This document shows positions 55,840 through 64,000 of a DNA stretch of 64,000 nt, piece after piece. The stretch's first letter is position 1; each line of letters opens with the position of its first letter. The translations under genes and the position numbers were made by a program. This DNA is from Halostagnicola larsenii XH-48 (lineage in GTDB: Archaea > Halobacteriota > Halobacteria > Halobacteriales > Natrialbaceae), in NCBI RefSeq assembly GCF_000517625.1, contig NZ_CP007055.1, positions 1,612,001-1,676,000 of the forward strand. Direction: 5' to 3'. The notes under the pieces are model-generated. The model made no database searches. It was not told the origin of the DNA and worked only from the letters and a program-made list of their open reading frames with translations.

Positions 55840-56304
55840 ATGACACGGAGCGACGGGGATGGCGCGATGGCGAACCCGCAAACGGTGGTTGCACAGGGTA
55901 CGTTCGACATTCTCCACCCGGGCCACGTTCACTACCTAGAGCAAGCGGCGACGATGGGCGAGGAACTCGTCGTTATCGTTGCTCGGACGAGCAACGTCGA
56001 TCACAAGGAGCGTCCGATCTGCAGCGCCCGCCAGCGACGCGACGTGGTCGCCGCACTCGAGGTCGTCGACGAGGCGATCCTCGGCCACGAGGAAGACATC
56101 TTCGTCCCGATCGAGGAGATCGAACCCGACGTGATCGCCCTCGGCCACGACCAACACCACGACGACGACGCGATCGAAGCCGAACTCGCGAGTCGCGGGA
56201 TCGACTGTACGGTCGAGCGAGCCGAGCCACGAGAGCCGGGCCACGACGGCGAACTCCTTTCGACCCGGTTGATCATCGACCGAATCATAGAGCGGCGGGC
56301 CTGA
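55840..56304 (+). CDS. ribL: RibL-like FAD synthase (cytidylyltransferase-type)
   Basis: A 154-residue nucleotidyltransferase. [20 protein letters not shown] near residue 17 is the GTFDxxHxGH core that binds the nucleotide. [11 protein letters not shown] is the second motif, and STRLIIDRI (the ISSTxxR-like end) the third. Archaeal RibL enzymes adenylylate FMN to FAD. The first nine residues precede the fold, and an inner ATG (MANPQTVV) is an alternative start. Confidence 0.85.
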   Translation: MTRSDGDGAMANPQTVVAQGTFDILHPGHVHYLEQAATMGEELVVIVARTSNVDHKERPICSARQRRDVVAALEVVDEAILGHEEDIFVPIEEIEPDVIALGHDQHHDDDAIEAELASRGIDCTVERAEPREPGHDGELLSTRLIIDRIIERRA

Positions 56305-56355
56305 TCGGAATCTGGCCTCGCTCACCTCGAAACGCCGTCGACTGTGTCGCGCCAC

Positions 56356-56511
56356 TCAGTTTTTCAGGACGACCGGTGGTGGAAGTCGAAGAGAATCGAT
56401 CGCGTGACCGGTCTCGACGAAGTGTTCGATGGCGAGCCTCGAGGCTTCGGATTCGGTGTATCCGCCTGTTTCATTGATACGCCAGTCACACTGCAGACAG
56501 TACTTACACAT
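56356..56511 (-). CDS. Small zinc-ribbon-like protein (51 residues)
   Basis: A short gene in the gap between the RibL-like and DUF6735-type genes. It reads MCKYCLQCDWRINETGGYTE, then SEASRLAIEHFVETGHAIDS and LRLPPPVVLKN to a TGA. Two CxxC-like cysteines (C2, C5, C8) followed by His residues in the helix (EHFVETGH) look like a zinc-finger domain. Such haloarchaeal micro-proteins are common. Its balanced composition contrasts with the Arg-rich shadows in other frames. Confidence 0.72.
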   Translation of the reverse strand: MCKYCLQCDWRINETGGYTESEASRLAIEHFVETGHAIDSLRLPPPVVLKN

Positions 56512-56661
56512 GAGGCTCCGGCGTCAGTTTGAGCTAGACGTTCGAAAGTCCGGTGCAGGAATTCGAAAGTTGTGCCGAACAGACGCCTGCCAATCGAACG
56601 GTCCGTGAAGGCGTTTGCTCTCGACCTATAACTCGAGTGGAAATCTCCCCTCGTCGTTCGA

Positions 56662-57210
56662 TCACCACTCCTCCTCGTCGATCCACTGGTCCGGTGTCGG
56701 AACGTACTCCTCCTCGCCGGTCGCATCGGTTCCGCGATACGTGTATACGTGGCCGTCTTTGTCTTCGGCGACTCGCGCCTCGAGATACGTCTGGGCCGCC
56801 CGTCTCGAGAGGGCACCCATCTCGATGACGTCCGCGAGGACGGTTTTCGTGGCGCGAAACCAGATAGACAGCTCTCGGTCCGACGTGTCGGGCCCTATCT
56901 CGACGATCGCTCCCCGTCCCTGTTCTCTGCCGTCGCCCCACTCGAGCCAGCAGACGCGGTAGGACCTGATGTCGAAATCGGTCGAGACGAGGTAGAGCGC
57001 TTCGTGCGTACAGGGATCGAGGTAATTGGTGAGGACGCGATCGAGCGCGACCGAGTCGGCGAGGACGTCCGAATCAACGGTTCCGGAACCGAGCGGGGAA
57101 TCGGCGTCGATTCGGTCCGCTAACTCGAGGTTGGCCGCACCCCAGTGACTGTAGCGGAGGTCAAAGAGGTGGTCGGGACGCCGGTAGGCGACGAGCGCTC
57201 TATGTCCCAT
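56662..57210 (-). CDS. DUF6735-type haloarchaeal protein
   Basis: A 182-residue protein of a haloarchaeal family that I recall as DUF6735. It begins GHRALVAYRRPDHLFDLRYS, then HWGAANLELADRI, with EALYLVSTDFDIRSYRVCWL in the middle and VYTYRGTDATGEEEYVPT near the end. The ATG at 57210 marks the family N-terminus; an earlier frame start at 57228 is rejected. The function is unknown, with no catalytic signature. Confidence 0.75.
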   Translation of the reverse strand: MGHRALVAYRRPDHLFDLRYSHWGAANLELADRIDADSPLGSGTVDSDVLADSVALDRVLTNYLDPCTHEALYLVSTDFDIRSYRVCWLEWGDGREQGRGAIVEIGPDTSDRELSIWFRATKTVLADVIEMGALSRRAAQTYLEARVAEDKDGHVYTYRGTDATGEEEYVPTPDQWIDEEEW

Positions 57211-57364
57211 TTGCCTCTGGGCGTACACGCACTCGGTCAGTTTCGGGACGGATAACCGGTCGTTCGTGGGGGTACATCACCCGGTTTGGGACCGCCCCCC
57301 TATTTGAACGTCAGGACCTGTTCATCACCGAGGCGATTCGCGTACCTCGAAGGCTGCTACCGAG

Positions 57365-57811
57365 TCAGTGCGCGATCGAGAGTCGTCCTTCTGCGCGATC
57401 TTTGAGCGCTCGGTTCATCTCCCGAAAGCCGCGTTCGATCTGGCGCTCGTCCAGCAATACCGGGACGAGTGCGCCGCGGAACGTCTCGCGCTGGAGAAAC
57501 CGCGTCCGTTGCGCGCCATCGACGGGCTCGAGATGAAACTCGTGGTAGCCGTCGAACACGAACGGAACGACGATCTGTCCCCGCCACGCAAACCGTTTGT
57601 TCGTCTCGAGAGCGATGACCGCCGGCGTGAACGTCATCGCTCGAGCGCCCGGCGGTTGGATCGTAACCACCAGCCGTTCGCCTTTAACCGGGTGTCCAAC
57701 TATCGAGCGAACGAACGGATTCCATTCGGGGTAGCTGTCGAACTCGAGAAGGATCTCCCAGACGGCGGCGGGTGGCGCGTCGATTTCTTCGAAGGCTTCG
57801 ACAGATATCAT
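57365..57811 (-). CDS. SRPBCC (START-like) family protein
   Basis: A 148-residue ligand-binding fold. ISVEAFEEIDAPPAAVWEIL then SYPEWNPFVRSIVG is the typical opening strand, helices and WNP motif of polyketide cyclase/SRPBCC proteins. FVFDGYHEFHLEPV and a long C-terminal helix (ERGFREMNRALKDRAEG) close the cavity. The ligand is unknown. The ATG at 57811 follows a TTG start 15 nt earlier that is less likely. Confidence 0.85.
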   Translation of the reverse strand: MISVEAFEEIDAPPAAVWEILLEFDSYPEWNPFVRSIVGHPVKGERLVVTIQPPGARAMTFTPAVIALETNKRFAWRGQIVVPFVFDGYHEFHLEPVDGAQRTRFLQRETFRGALVPVLLDERQIERGFREMNRALKDRAEGRLSIAH

Positions 57812-58186
57812 GCCATATAATAACACACGAGGAGCAATGCGCTTGTCGCCCCAGCATTCGCGTTGATACGCCTCGCCGCGAACTCCGATCCGCGGACCGA
57901 GTGGGATGAACTGAGGTCCTGAAGACTGTCAACGAGTGTGTCGGCGGGCAGCGACCAGTCCGCTCGAGGAGTCGCCGGTCGTCGCGCACGGAATCTCTCG
58001 GAACGCGGATCGGTTCCTCTCGCTGACCGAAACGCAACTAGCGCTTGAGTATCGGCCTCGAGACGATTCGAGCGACGTTCTCGACGGGACGGACCCCGGG
58101 CGTGCCGGGCTCGAAACGGAGTAGTCGATCGGTGACTGTCCGGTGTCTTCGAAAAGGGGATTACCGTGGACCAACAATCTTTACGT
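57812..58186. other. Intergenic region without a supported gene
   Basis: About 375 nt. Short frames exist on both strands (for example 57936-58124 on the plus strand) but are Arg/Ser-rich and show no motif. A TATA-like caatctttacg sits just before the next gene. Confidence 0.45.
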
Positions 58187-58405
58187 ATGAGCACTGATGT
58201 GTCCGAATCGACGGGTTACGGACCGAACCTCGAAATGTCGACGCTCGGGTATATCGTCGCCGTTCTGATCGCGATTCTGTTGTTGCCGCTTCTTCCGGTA
58301 GCCGTCGTCGGCTACGTCCTCTACCGCGTGTTCACCCCGAGCGACGGCGAGCCGGCACGGCGCGGCTGGAATCGTGATTTCGGCGGACCGGGAGACAGTT
58401 CCTGA
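58187..58405 (+). CDS. Small single-helix membrane protein of haloarchaea
   Basis: A 72-residue protein with one strong transmembrane segment (GYIVAVLIAILLLPLLPVAV, residues about 20-39) between an acidic Ser/Thr N-terminus and a short tail FTPSDGEPARRGWNRDFGG. Similar proteins with a GYGPNLEMS-type lead are common in haloarchaea. The function is unknown. The ATG lies very close to a TATA-like element, so the transcript may begin elsewhere. Confidence 0.7.
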   Translation: MSTDVSESTGYGPNLEMSTLGYIVAVLIAILLLPLLPVAVVGYVLYRVFTPSDGEPARRGWNRDFGGPGDSS

Positions 58406-58551
58406 GTCGGCCAGTTCGGTCTCGAGGTTCCGCGTCGTTCCCGAGCGAATTCGGCCGTCCCTTGGGTCTTTCAGTACGACGACACTCTGCGGCAGTCCGT
58501 GGTGGGGACACCAACAGCTAACCGAGAGGAAGACCGTAGATACACCTGTTC

Positions 58552-59139
58552 ATGACTGACGTTATCGTCGTCGGCGGCGGCCCCGCCGGCTTGAGCGCAG
58601 CACTGTTCACACAGAAAAACGGCCTCGAGACGACCGTCTTCGACACCGACCAAACGTGGATGCACAAGGCGCACCTGTTCAACTATCTCGGACTCGGCTC
58701 GGAAGACGGAACGGCCTTCATGGCAACGGCTCGCCGTCAGGTCGAGAGCTACGGCGTCGACCTCCGGCAGGGTGAGGAAGTGACTGACGTCGCCGAGGGT
58801 GACGACGGCGGGTTCACGGTCGAAACCGAAGACGAGACGTTCGAGTCCGACTACGTCGTTCTCGCGACGGGTGCCAACCGCGATCTCGCAACCTCCCTCG
58901 GCGTTGCCTTCGACGGCGACGTCGTCGACGTCGATATTACGATGGAGACGAGCGTCGACGATGCCTACGCAACGGGAGCCATGGGCCGAGCCGAGGAGTG
59001 GCAGGCCGTAATCTCCGCAGGCGACGGCGCCGCAGCCGCGTTGAACATCCTCACGAAAGAGAAGGGCGAACACTACCACGATTTCGACGTTCCGGCCGAC
59101 GCCGACGCAGCCTTCGGTGGAATGGCCGACGACGAATAA
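58552..59139 (+). CDS. Short thioredoxin-reductase-like FAD/NAD(P) oxidoreductase
   Basis: A 195-residue flavoprotein-like protein. IVVGGGPAGLSAALFTQKNG is the FAD Rossmann motif; VVLATGANRDLA and DAYATGAMGRAEEWQAVISAGDG match the second FAD contact of thioredoxin reductases. The CxxC disulfide and the NADPH-binding domain are missing, so the protein is about 100 residues shorter than true TrxB. It probably acts with a partner or as a flavin-binding oxidoreductase of unknown substrate. Confidence 0.8.
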   Translation: MTDVIVVGGGPAGLSAALFTQKNGLETTVFDTDQTWMHKAHLFNYLGLGSEDGTAFMATARRQVESYGVDLRQGEEVTDVAEGDDGGFTVETEDETFESDYVVLATGANRDLATSLGVAFDGDVVDVDITMETSVDDAYATGAMGRAEEWQAVISAGDGAAAALNILTKEKGEHYHDFDVPADADAAFGGMADDE

Positions 59140-59232
59140 GACTCACAGCGGGACTGCTGACTCAAATTTTTCGAGAAATGACGGTGGCTCGATACTGATG
59201 CCGGCGGACCGATACTGACGCCAGCGAGACGA

Positions 59233-59472
59233 TTACTTAATTCTGAACGGATTGTCGTCGTCACCATCATCGCTTTCGTCTTCGGAACCCTCGTTCCCTG
59301 GTTCGTCGTCCTCGTAGGGTTTTCGGGCCGTAATCGTGATCGTCGCCTCGGGGTCGTTCGAATCCTCCCACGGGCTGTCGTAGGCCGACAGCTCGATATC
59401 GGTGACGTCCCACCCCTCCTCGCTCAACAGCGCGACGAGTCGGCGCTGGTCCTTGAGCATTTCCTCGTTCAT
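59233..59472 (-). CDS. Hypothetical small acidic protein
   Basis: A 79-residue acidic protein not assigned to a family by me. LKDQRRLVALLSEEGWDVTD starts it, IELSAYDSPWED follows, then a strand ATITITARKPYEDD, and the tail is Asp/Glu/Gly-rich ending DDDNPFRIK. The fold may be a small alpha-beta unit. It lies 52 nt downstream of the HTH regulator on the same strand and could be co-transcribed. Confidence 0.6.
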   Translation of the reverse strand: MNEEMLKDQRRLVALLSEEGWDVTDIELSAYDSPWEDSNDPEATITITARKPYEDDEPGNEGSEDESDDGDDDNPFRIK

Positions 59473-59524
59473 GTACGATCGTACAGTCCGTTCCGGGGTA
59501 TGTCTTGTGTCGATTCCGCCCTCG

Positions 59525-60229
59525 CTAGTTCGTCGCGTCGGGTTCGATACCCTCGACGGCGCTGGCATCCTCCTCGTCGTGACCGATCGTGACCGCCTCC
59601 TCGACCAACGACCGATGCGCTCGTCGAAGCCGCTCGGAGAGCGCCTGGTGGGAGATATCGAGGTCGTTCGACAGCGATTCCATGTCGATATTTCGCGGGA
59701 TTTCGTAGTACCCGCCCTCGAGCGCCGATACGAGCGTTTCGTACTGCGCATCCGTCAGCCCGTATCGTCCCTCTCGACCTTGGTCGAGATGATGTATTTT
59801 CTGAATATCAAGCGAGAACCCCTGACTCGTCGCGAAATCGTAGGTGCTCGCCAGCGAATCGCGTTCGGGAAAGAGCACGCGAAACTGCCACCACCGGCCC
59901 TCGCTTGCGGCCTGTAGAATCGTCGCCTTCTCTTCGGTGAGGATGTGAACGATCACCGTCACGTCGTCGATCCAACTCAGCCGATACAGTTGTTCTTCGT
60001 CGAGGTCGGTGAGGAGGTCGGCCTCGTCGACGCTCGGGTCCTCCTCGAGCAGTTCCTCGAGACCCGACATCGACGATTCGTCGCCGGAGATCCAGACGTA
60101 GGGTATGACGTGGTTCGGACCGTGGGCGACGACGCGTTCGATTTCGACGGAAATGTCGTCGACCGACTCGAGCGTTTCCCGGAGCGCGAACTCGTCGGCC
60201 GGAACCGTTAGTTCCGCAATCGTACTCAT
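59525..60229 (-). CDS. Bacterio-opsin-activator-type HTH-10 transcriptional regulator
   Basis: A 234-residue regulator. The N-terminal domain (about 1-155, IAELTVPADEFALRETLESV then EDPSVDEADLLTDLDEEQLY) is of the GAF/HTH-associated type in Bat-like proteins. The C-terminal HTH-10 is LTDAQYETLVSALEGGYYEI, then PRNIDMESLSNDLDISHQAL and SERLRRAHRSLV. The effector is unknown. The ATG at 60229 is chosen over a start at 60256. It is divergent from moaA with a 139-nt shared spacer. Confidence 0.88.
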   Translation of the reverse strand: MSTIAELTVPADEFALRETLESVDDISVEIERVVAHGPNHVIPYVWISGDESSMSGLEELLEEDPSVDEADLLTDLDEEQLYRLSWIDDVTVIVHILTEEKATILQAASEGRWWQFRVLFPERDSLASTYDFATSQGFSLDIQKIHHLDQGREGRYGLTDAQYETLVSALEGGYYEIPRNIDMESLSNDLDISHQALSERLRRAHRSLVEEAVTIGHDEEDASAVEGIEPDATN

Positions 60230-60368
60230 ACACTGAATTACGGGGACCACACTCAAGAAAGACTCCCCTCGATGCTATCGCCGATAGGCGACGATCCGAA
60301 ACCGAATCCGGTTACGTGATCTGTTTTTCCCCGGCGTCTTTAAGCGGATCCACCCGCAAGAGACGACT

Positions 60369-61400
60369 ATGCTCACCGACGAGTTCGGACGCGACGTCAC
60401 GGGGGTTCGCGTTTCACTCACCGATCGGTGTAATTTCGATTGCGTCTACTGTCACAACGAAGGGCTCGGAGACACCCGCGGCCCGATGGACCCACAGGAC
60501 GACGAGATGACGACCGACGACGTGGTCCGCTTTCTCGAGGTCGCCGAGGAGTTCGACGTAGATGCGGTGAAGTTCACCGGCGGCGAACCGATGCTCCGCC
60601 AGGATCTCGAGGAAATTATCGCTCGGACGCCCGATTCGATGGAGGTTTCGCTGACGACGAACGGAACCTTCCTCCCGGGTCGCGCCCCCGACCTCGTCGA
60701 GGCGGGTCTCGAACGGGTCAACGTCTCGCAGGACGCGCTCGATCCGGACGACTTCGCCGCGGTCACCAAGAGCGGTGCCTACGAGCGGGTGCTCGAGGGC
60801 GTCGACGCCGCGCTCGAGGCCGGCCTCGATCCGGTCAAACTCAACATGGTCGTCTTCGAGCACACGGCGGGATACGTTCCCGGGATGGTCGACCACGTCG
60901 CCGAGAACGAGGGACTGCAACTCCAGCTCATCGAGTACATGCCCGAGCTGACTGGCAACCCCGAATGGGCGATCGATATCGAGCGGGTCCACGAGTGGCT
61001 CGCAGAACGGGCCGACGAGATCGAACACCGGAAGATGCACGACCGAAAGCGCTACTGGATCGCCGCCGATGACGCGAGTGACGGTGCGTCGAAGTCGTCG
61101 GGAACCGGTCGTGGTATGGTCGAAATCGTCGATCCCGTCGAGAACCCGACGTTCTGTGCGAACTGCCACCGGGTACGGGTGACCCACGAGGGCTATCTCA
61201 AGGGCTGTCTCAACCGCAACGACGACCTCAAGCCGATGGGGGAGATGTCCAAACCCGAGATTCGCGACGCGTTTCACGAGGTCGTCGAACAGCGGGTCCC
61301 CTACTACGGCGAGTACATGGTCCGAAACGAGGACGGTCACTGGGTCGTCAACGAAAAGTACCTCGAGGACGGCCCGGACGCGTCGGCGGCGAAAAACTAG
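60369..61400 (+). CDS. moaA: GTP 3',8-cyclase (molybdenum cofactor biosynthesis)
   Basis: A 343-residue radical SAM enzyme for the first step of molybdopterin synthesis. [12 protein letters not shown] gives the CxxxCxxC cluster (C21, C25, C28). [17 protein letters not shown] is the SAM-binding strand. [20 protein letters not shown] carries the second cluster cysteines near residues 260-277. It lacks the C-terminal GG tail of bacterial MoaA, ending [15 protein letters not shown]-like ctttaag (about 60338-60344) lies about 27 nt upstream, which fits leaderless transcription. Confidence 0.95.
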   Translation: MLTDEFGRDVTGVRVSLTDRCNFDCVYCHNEGLGDTRGPMDPQDDEMTTDDVVRFLEVAEEFDVDAVKFTGGEPMLRQDLEEIIARTPDSMEVSLTTNGTFLPGRAPDLVEAGLERVNVSQDALDPDDFAAVTKSGAYERVLEGVDAALEAGLDPVKLNMVVFEHTAGYVPGMVDHVAENEGLQLQLIEYMPELTGNPEWAIDIERVHEWLAERADEIEHRKMHDRKRYWIAADDASDGASKSSGTGRGMVEIVDPVENPTFCANCHRVRVTHEGYLKGCLNRNDDLKPMGEMSKPEIRDAFHEVVEQRVPYYGEYMVRNEDGHWVVNEKYLEDGPDASAAKN

Positions 61401-61409
61401 CGACGCTGA

Positions 61410-61943
61410 TTACCGGCTTCTTCCGGTCCATTCGCTTTGATCGCGACGCGAACCGAGCGCAACCACGAGAAACGCCGCCGCCAGCACTAACAGCACGACG
61501 CCCGTGATTGGCTGCCCGCCAGCCGAGAAGACGTAGACGCCGTATCCGATCGTCGCCGCGACGAGCCCGATCAGGAGACTCGAGATGATGTGGACCGCCT
61601 CGAGTCGTGTCGTCTCCGCTTCTCGCCCGAGTTGATCGCCCAGATCCGTCGCGTCGTGGCCGAGGTCCCACGCGAGAACGGTTCCGATCGTCGCGAGCAC
61701 AGTCAACTCGACGGAGTCTCCCTGCAACCCGCCGGCGACGACGCCGACGAAAATAGCTAACGCGCCGACGTCGATCCCGTTGCGGTCTCCGCGAACCAGT
61801 CCGAACGAAAGCAGCGCCAGCCCGAAGACGCCGATTCCGGCCCCATAGATCGATCCCGCACCCGAGACGAGAACAGCGACGATTCCACCGCCGATGGCCG
61901 CCGCCCTCGAGAGCGTCGTGGGCCGACGAGTCACGTCGCTCAT
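61410..61943 (-). CDS. DUF7519-type membrane protein
   Basis: A 177-residue protein with about five hydrophobic helices (GIVAVLVSGAGSIYGAGIGV, ALAIFVGVVAGGL, LTVLATIGTVLAWDLGHDAT, AVHIISSLLIGLVAATIGYG and GVVLLVLAAAFLVVALG). It follows the DUF58 protein with a 4-nt overlap, the arrangement seen in haloarchaeal MoxR-DUF58 clusters where I recall the name DUF7519. The function is unknown. Confidence 0.72.
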   Translation of the reverse strand: MSDVTRRPTTLSRAAAIGGGIVAVLVSGAGSIYGAGIGVFGLALLSFGLVRGDRNGIDVGALAIFVGVVAGGLQGDSVELTVLATIGTVLAWDLGHDATDLGDQLGREAETTRLEAVHIISSLLIGLVAATIGYGVYVFSAGGQPITGVVLLVLAAAFLVVALGSRRDQSEWTGRSR

Positions 61944-63910
61944 CTGGCGTCACCAACGTGCATGCGGGCGAAGACATCATCGATCGATTCTCCGGCGTCC
62001 CAGTCGATCACGGGGATACCCGCGCGCTGTAAGTCGAACCGCCTGATCCGTCTGCCGACGCGGGCCAGTTGCTGGGCGGTGGTTCGATCCGTCGTCGGAT
62101 CCGGCGAGACGACGGTTACCGGATAGCCGTACGCTTCCAGTTTTCGGGCGATCTCGAGGCTCGCCTGATCGCACAGCGGCGAGAAAAAGAGGATCTGCGT
62201 TTCAGCGGAAAACCGCCGTCGGAGCGTTCGAAGCTGGCCGTACCAGTGTGTTCCGCGACTTGGCGGCACGGAAGCGAACTGCGAATGCGTCGCGAGCAAC
62301 TGCTCGAATTCGACGCGGTGGTGACGTCCCGCCGCGGGAGCGAGCCAGCAGGGCTCTTGGGTCGAGGAATACCCCTCTTCTGACGACTCCCCTGGACCGA
62401 GCGCCGCGAGTCCCACGGTGTCCCCGTTCTCGAGGAGCGTCGCCGCGGTTCGTCCCGCCGCGCTAACGGATCGATCGACGGCGTGTCGCTCGTCGGGCGA
62501 CGGTGCGAGGTATGACACCTTTCGGGTATCGAGCAGGAGGACGACTCGGGCAGCACGCTCTTCGTGGAACTCGAGGGTTGCGAGCTCTCCCGTTCGGGCG
62601 TGGCGCTTCCAGTCGATTCGGTTGAGCGGGTCGTTGCGTCGGTACTCCCGAACGGAGTGAAAGGCGGTTCCGGTGCCGCCGTCGGTCGTCTGGAGACGAC
62701 CGGAAAACGACGCCGCAGTCGCCCGAAGCGGGATCGAAGCGGCGATCGGACGCAGGACGGGATTGGAGACGATCGACGTTTCCTGACCGACGTACACCTC
62801 CCATTCGGCCGATCGAGACGGGTCGCGCGCGAGGACGAGCGCGGGATCGAACTCGTGGGTGCCGCGACGGGCGGTGACGGTGTACTCGAGGGTCACCGAT
62901 TCACCCGGTCGCAACGCGGTGCCCATTCGGGCCGAGCCGTCGACGACAGCCAGTCCCGGCGGCACGCCGTCGATAACTCTGAGATCGGGGAGCAGTCGGT
63001 CGCTCTCGTTGGTCACGGTCAGACTGACATCGATTTCGTCGCCGGGCTCGGGCGAGTCCGTCGACACCGTTCGCTCGAGGTCGACCTTGGGGACGGGCGG
63101 ATCGAACGCTCGAGCGAAGCCCGCATATCCGACGCCGACGACGCCCGCGAGGACGACTGCAGGGGATTCGGCCAGAGCACCGATCCCGACCGCAAAGAGG
63201 GCGACTGCACCGACACCCGTCCAGTACTCGGTCGATCGCTCGCGGGCGTGTTCGGTCCCGTGGACCCGCTTGGTCGTCGTCCGCGGATCGTAGTCGTCCT
63301 TCTCGGACACGTCTGCCTCGTACTTCGGAAGCGTCTCCGGAACGGAGTAGGCCGAACGGTCTCCGTATCCGATATTCGCGATGCTCGCTCCAGCCCGTCG
63401 AATGCCCTCCCGGAACACCGTCTCGCGATCGAGGGTTGCCGCGAGTCGTTTGCGAAGCGACCTCGAGGGCGGGTCAACCGACTTTGAGAGAAACGCCGCC
63501 GCCCGCCGGTCGTCGGTCCACTCGCCGGTCTCGAGTCGAGCCGTCGCCTCCTCGACGGAGCGGCCTTCGAAGCGGGTGAGCACTGCAACGACCGCGGCTC
63601 GGAGTCCGTCGACGAACCGACGACTCTGAGTGGTGTACTCATCCGTTGCGTCTCGGAACTGACTGATTGCGTCTCGGAGTGACGATCCCGGCGCGGGGAC
63701 GCGATAGGTTCGTTCCGGTTCCGGCGTTTTCGTCTGTTCTCGGACACCGCGACGCCGGGAGAGCGCCGAGACGGCTCCGAGCAGCAGTCCACAGGCGACA
63801 GCGACCAGACCGCTGCGTCCCATATTGAACCCACCCAGTCCGGACAGGACGGCTATCGCGCCGAGGAACGTTATCACACCGAGTGTGAGCCACCCCCTAC
63901 GGACGCTCAT
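61940..63910 (-). CDS. DUF58 domain-containing membrane-anchored protein
   Basis: A 656-residue protein. Two hydrophobic helices near the N-terminus (LGVITFLGAIAVLSG and SGLVAVACGLLLGAV) and another pair near residues 225-255 anchor it. A beta-sandwich of CARDB/DUF11 type (DEIDVSLTVTNESDRLLPDL) lies near 280-350. The DUF58 core is the VREYRRNDPLNRIDWKRHAR motif near residue 425 plus a vWA-like VVLLLDTRKVSY. DUF58 proteins accompany MoxR ATPases in surface-complex assembly. It overlaps both neighbours by 4 nt. Confidence 0.9.
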   Translation of the reverse strand: MSVRRGWLTLGVITFLGAIAVLSGLGGFNMGRSGLVAVACGLLLGAVSALSRRRGVREQTKTPEPERTYRVPAPGSSLRDAISQFRDATDEYTTQSRRFVDGLRAAVVAVLTRFEGRSVEEATARLETGEWTDDRRAAAFLSKSVDPPSRSLRKRLAATLDRETVFREGIRRAGASIANIGYGDRSAYSVPETLPKYEADVSEKDDYDPRTTTKRVHGTEHARERSTEYWTGVGAVALFAVGIGALAESPAVVLAGVVGVGYAGFARAFDPPVPKVDLERTVSTDSPEPGDEIDVSLTVTNESDRLLPDLRVIDGVPPGLAVVDGSARMGTALRPGESVTLEYTVTARRGTHEFDPALVLARDPSRSAEWEVYVGQETSIVSNPVLRPIAASIPLRATAASFSGRLQTTDGGTGTAFHSVREYRRNDPLNRIDWKRHARTGELATLEFHEERAARVVLLLDTRKVSYLAPSPDERHAVDRSVSAAGRTAATLLENGDTVGLAALGPGESSEEGYSSTQEPCWLAPAAGRHHRVEFEQLLATHSQFASVPPSRGTHWYGQLRTLRRRFSAETQILFFSPLCDQASLEIARKLEAYGYPVTVVSPDPTTDRTTAQQLARVGRRIRRFDLQRAGIPVIDWDAGESIDDVFARMHVGDAR

Positions 63911-64000
63911 CGGCCATCACCGTCGGTCGGTCCGCTCATCGACTCCTTTTCGTCGCTAGCGTACTCGGTCTCGATCTGGCGGAGTACGTCCACGGCCCGA
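63907..64000 (-). CDS. C-terminal end of a small protein in the DUF58 operon (partial)
   Basis: Only about 30 C-terminal residues are visible: RAVDVLRQIETEYASDEKES, then MSGPTDGDGR and stop. The TGA overlaps the DUF58 ATG (ATGA). In haloarchaeal MoxR-DUF58 clusters a short membrane protein (DUF7269-like) precedes the DUF58 gene; that identity is a guess from context because the body lies outside the window. Confidence 0.6.
   Translation of the reverse strand, partial: RAVDVLRQIETEYASDEKESMSGPTDGDGR

Noticed and set aside
57936-58124. 62-residue plus-strand frame before the small membrane protein
   Set aside because: No similarity or motif, and composition does not separate it from noise.

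Overview
The window is chromosomal DNA from an extremely halophilic archaeon (class Halobacteria). The supporting signs are very GC-rich, acidic coding sequence, topoisomerase VI in place of a bacterial gyrase pair, mostly leaderless genes with a TATA-like box about 26 nt before the start codon, bacterio-opsin-activator-type HTH regulators, and several protein families seen only in haloarchaea. The very frequent word CTCGAG would fit a Natrialbales-like genome, but that is a weak inference. No CRISPR array, rRNA operon or intact insertion sequence was seen.

Layout. 0-6 kb: a Dna2/Cas4-type nuclease running off the left edge, a UspA protein, and the top6B-top6A operon. 6-9.2 kb: polysaccharide deacetylase, a Zn-finger protein, a metallo-beta-lactamase-fold hydrolase and an FAH-family hydrolase. 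9.3-10.5 kb: a tRNA-Glu gene, partial copies of its 3' end, a PadR regulator and a decayed histidine kinase, together reading as an old integration scar. 10.5-16.6 kb: UbiA prenyltransferase, sucCD, bioB and a saccharopine-dehydrogenase-like enzyme. 16.7-20.9 kb: a frame-disrupted GIDE-like membrane protein, an inverted-repeat-rich spacer and an ABC exporter pair. 20.9-24.5 kb: a copper P-type ATPase with a SafE-like partner. 24.7-29.4 kb: a UspA protein, an amino-acid permease fused to Usp domains, and a MATE exporter. 29.4-33.3 kb: a glmU-like, glmS, uppP operon for amino-sugar nucleotide supply and lipid-carrier recycling. 33.5-42.4 kb: TatD-like hydrolase, DUF2150, GNAT, methylmalonyl-CoA mutase large subunit, thymidine kinase, formate/nitrite channel and MutY. 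42.5-50.4 kb: a complete fructose PTS locus (class I aldolase, glpR, pfkB, ptfC, ptfA, ptsH, ptsI, ptfB) ending in a fructose-1,6-bisphosphatase. 50.7-59.2 kb: RecJ-like DHH protein, malic enzyme, JAMM protease, RibL-like nucleotidyltransferase and small haloarchaeal proteins. 59.2-64 kb: a HTH-10 regulator, moaA, and a DUF58-type operon running off the right edge.

How the genes work together. The clearest system is fructose use: PtsI, PtsH, PtfA, PtfB and PtfC take up and phosphorylate fructose to fructose-1-phosphate, PfkB makes fructose-1,6-bisphosphate, the class I aldolase splits it, and GlpR is the likely regulator. The FBPase at the end of the set is an unexpected gluconeogenic enzyme. 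No wholly new defence or mobile system is evident. The best candidates for unexplained structure are the tRNA-Glu scar with direct and inverted copies of its T-arm, the hairpin-rich spacer at 17.6-17.8 kb, and several repeat or palindrome motifs in promoters of central metabolic operons.
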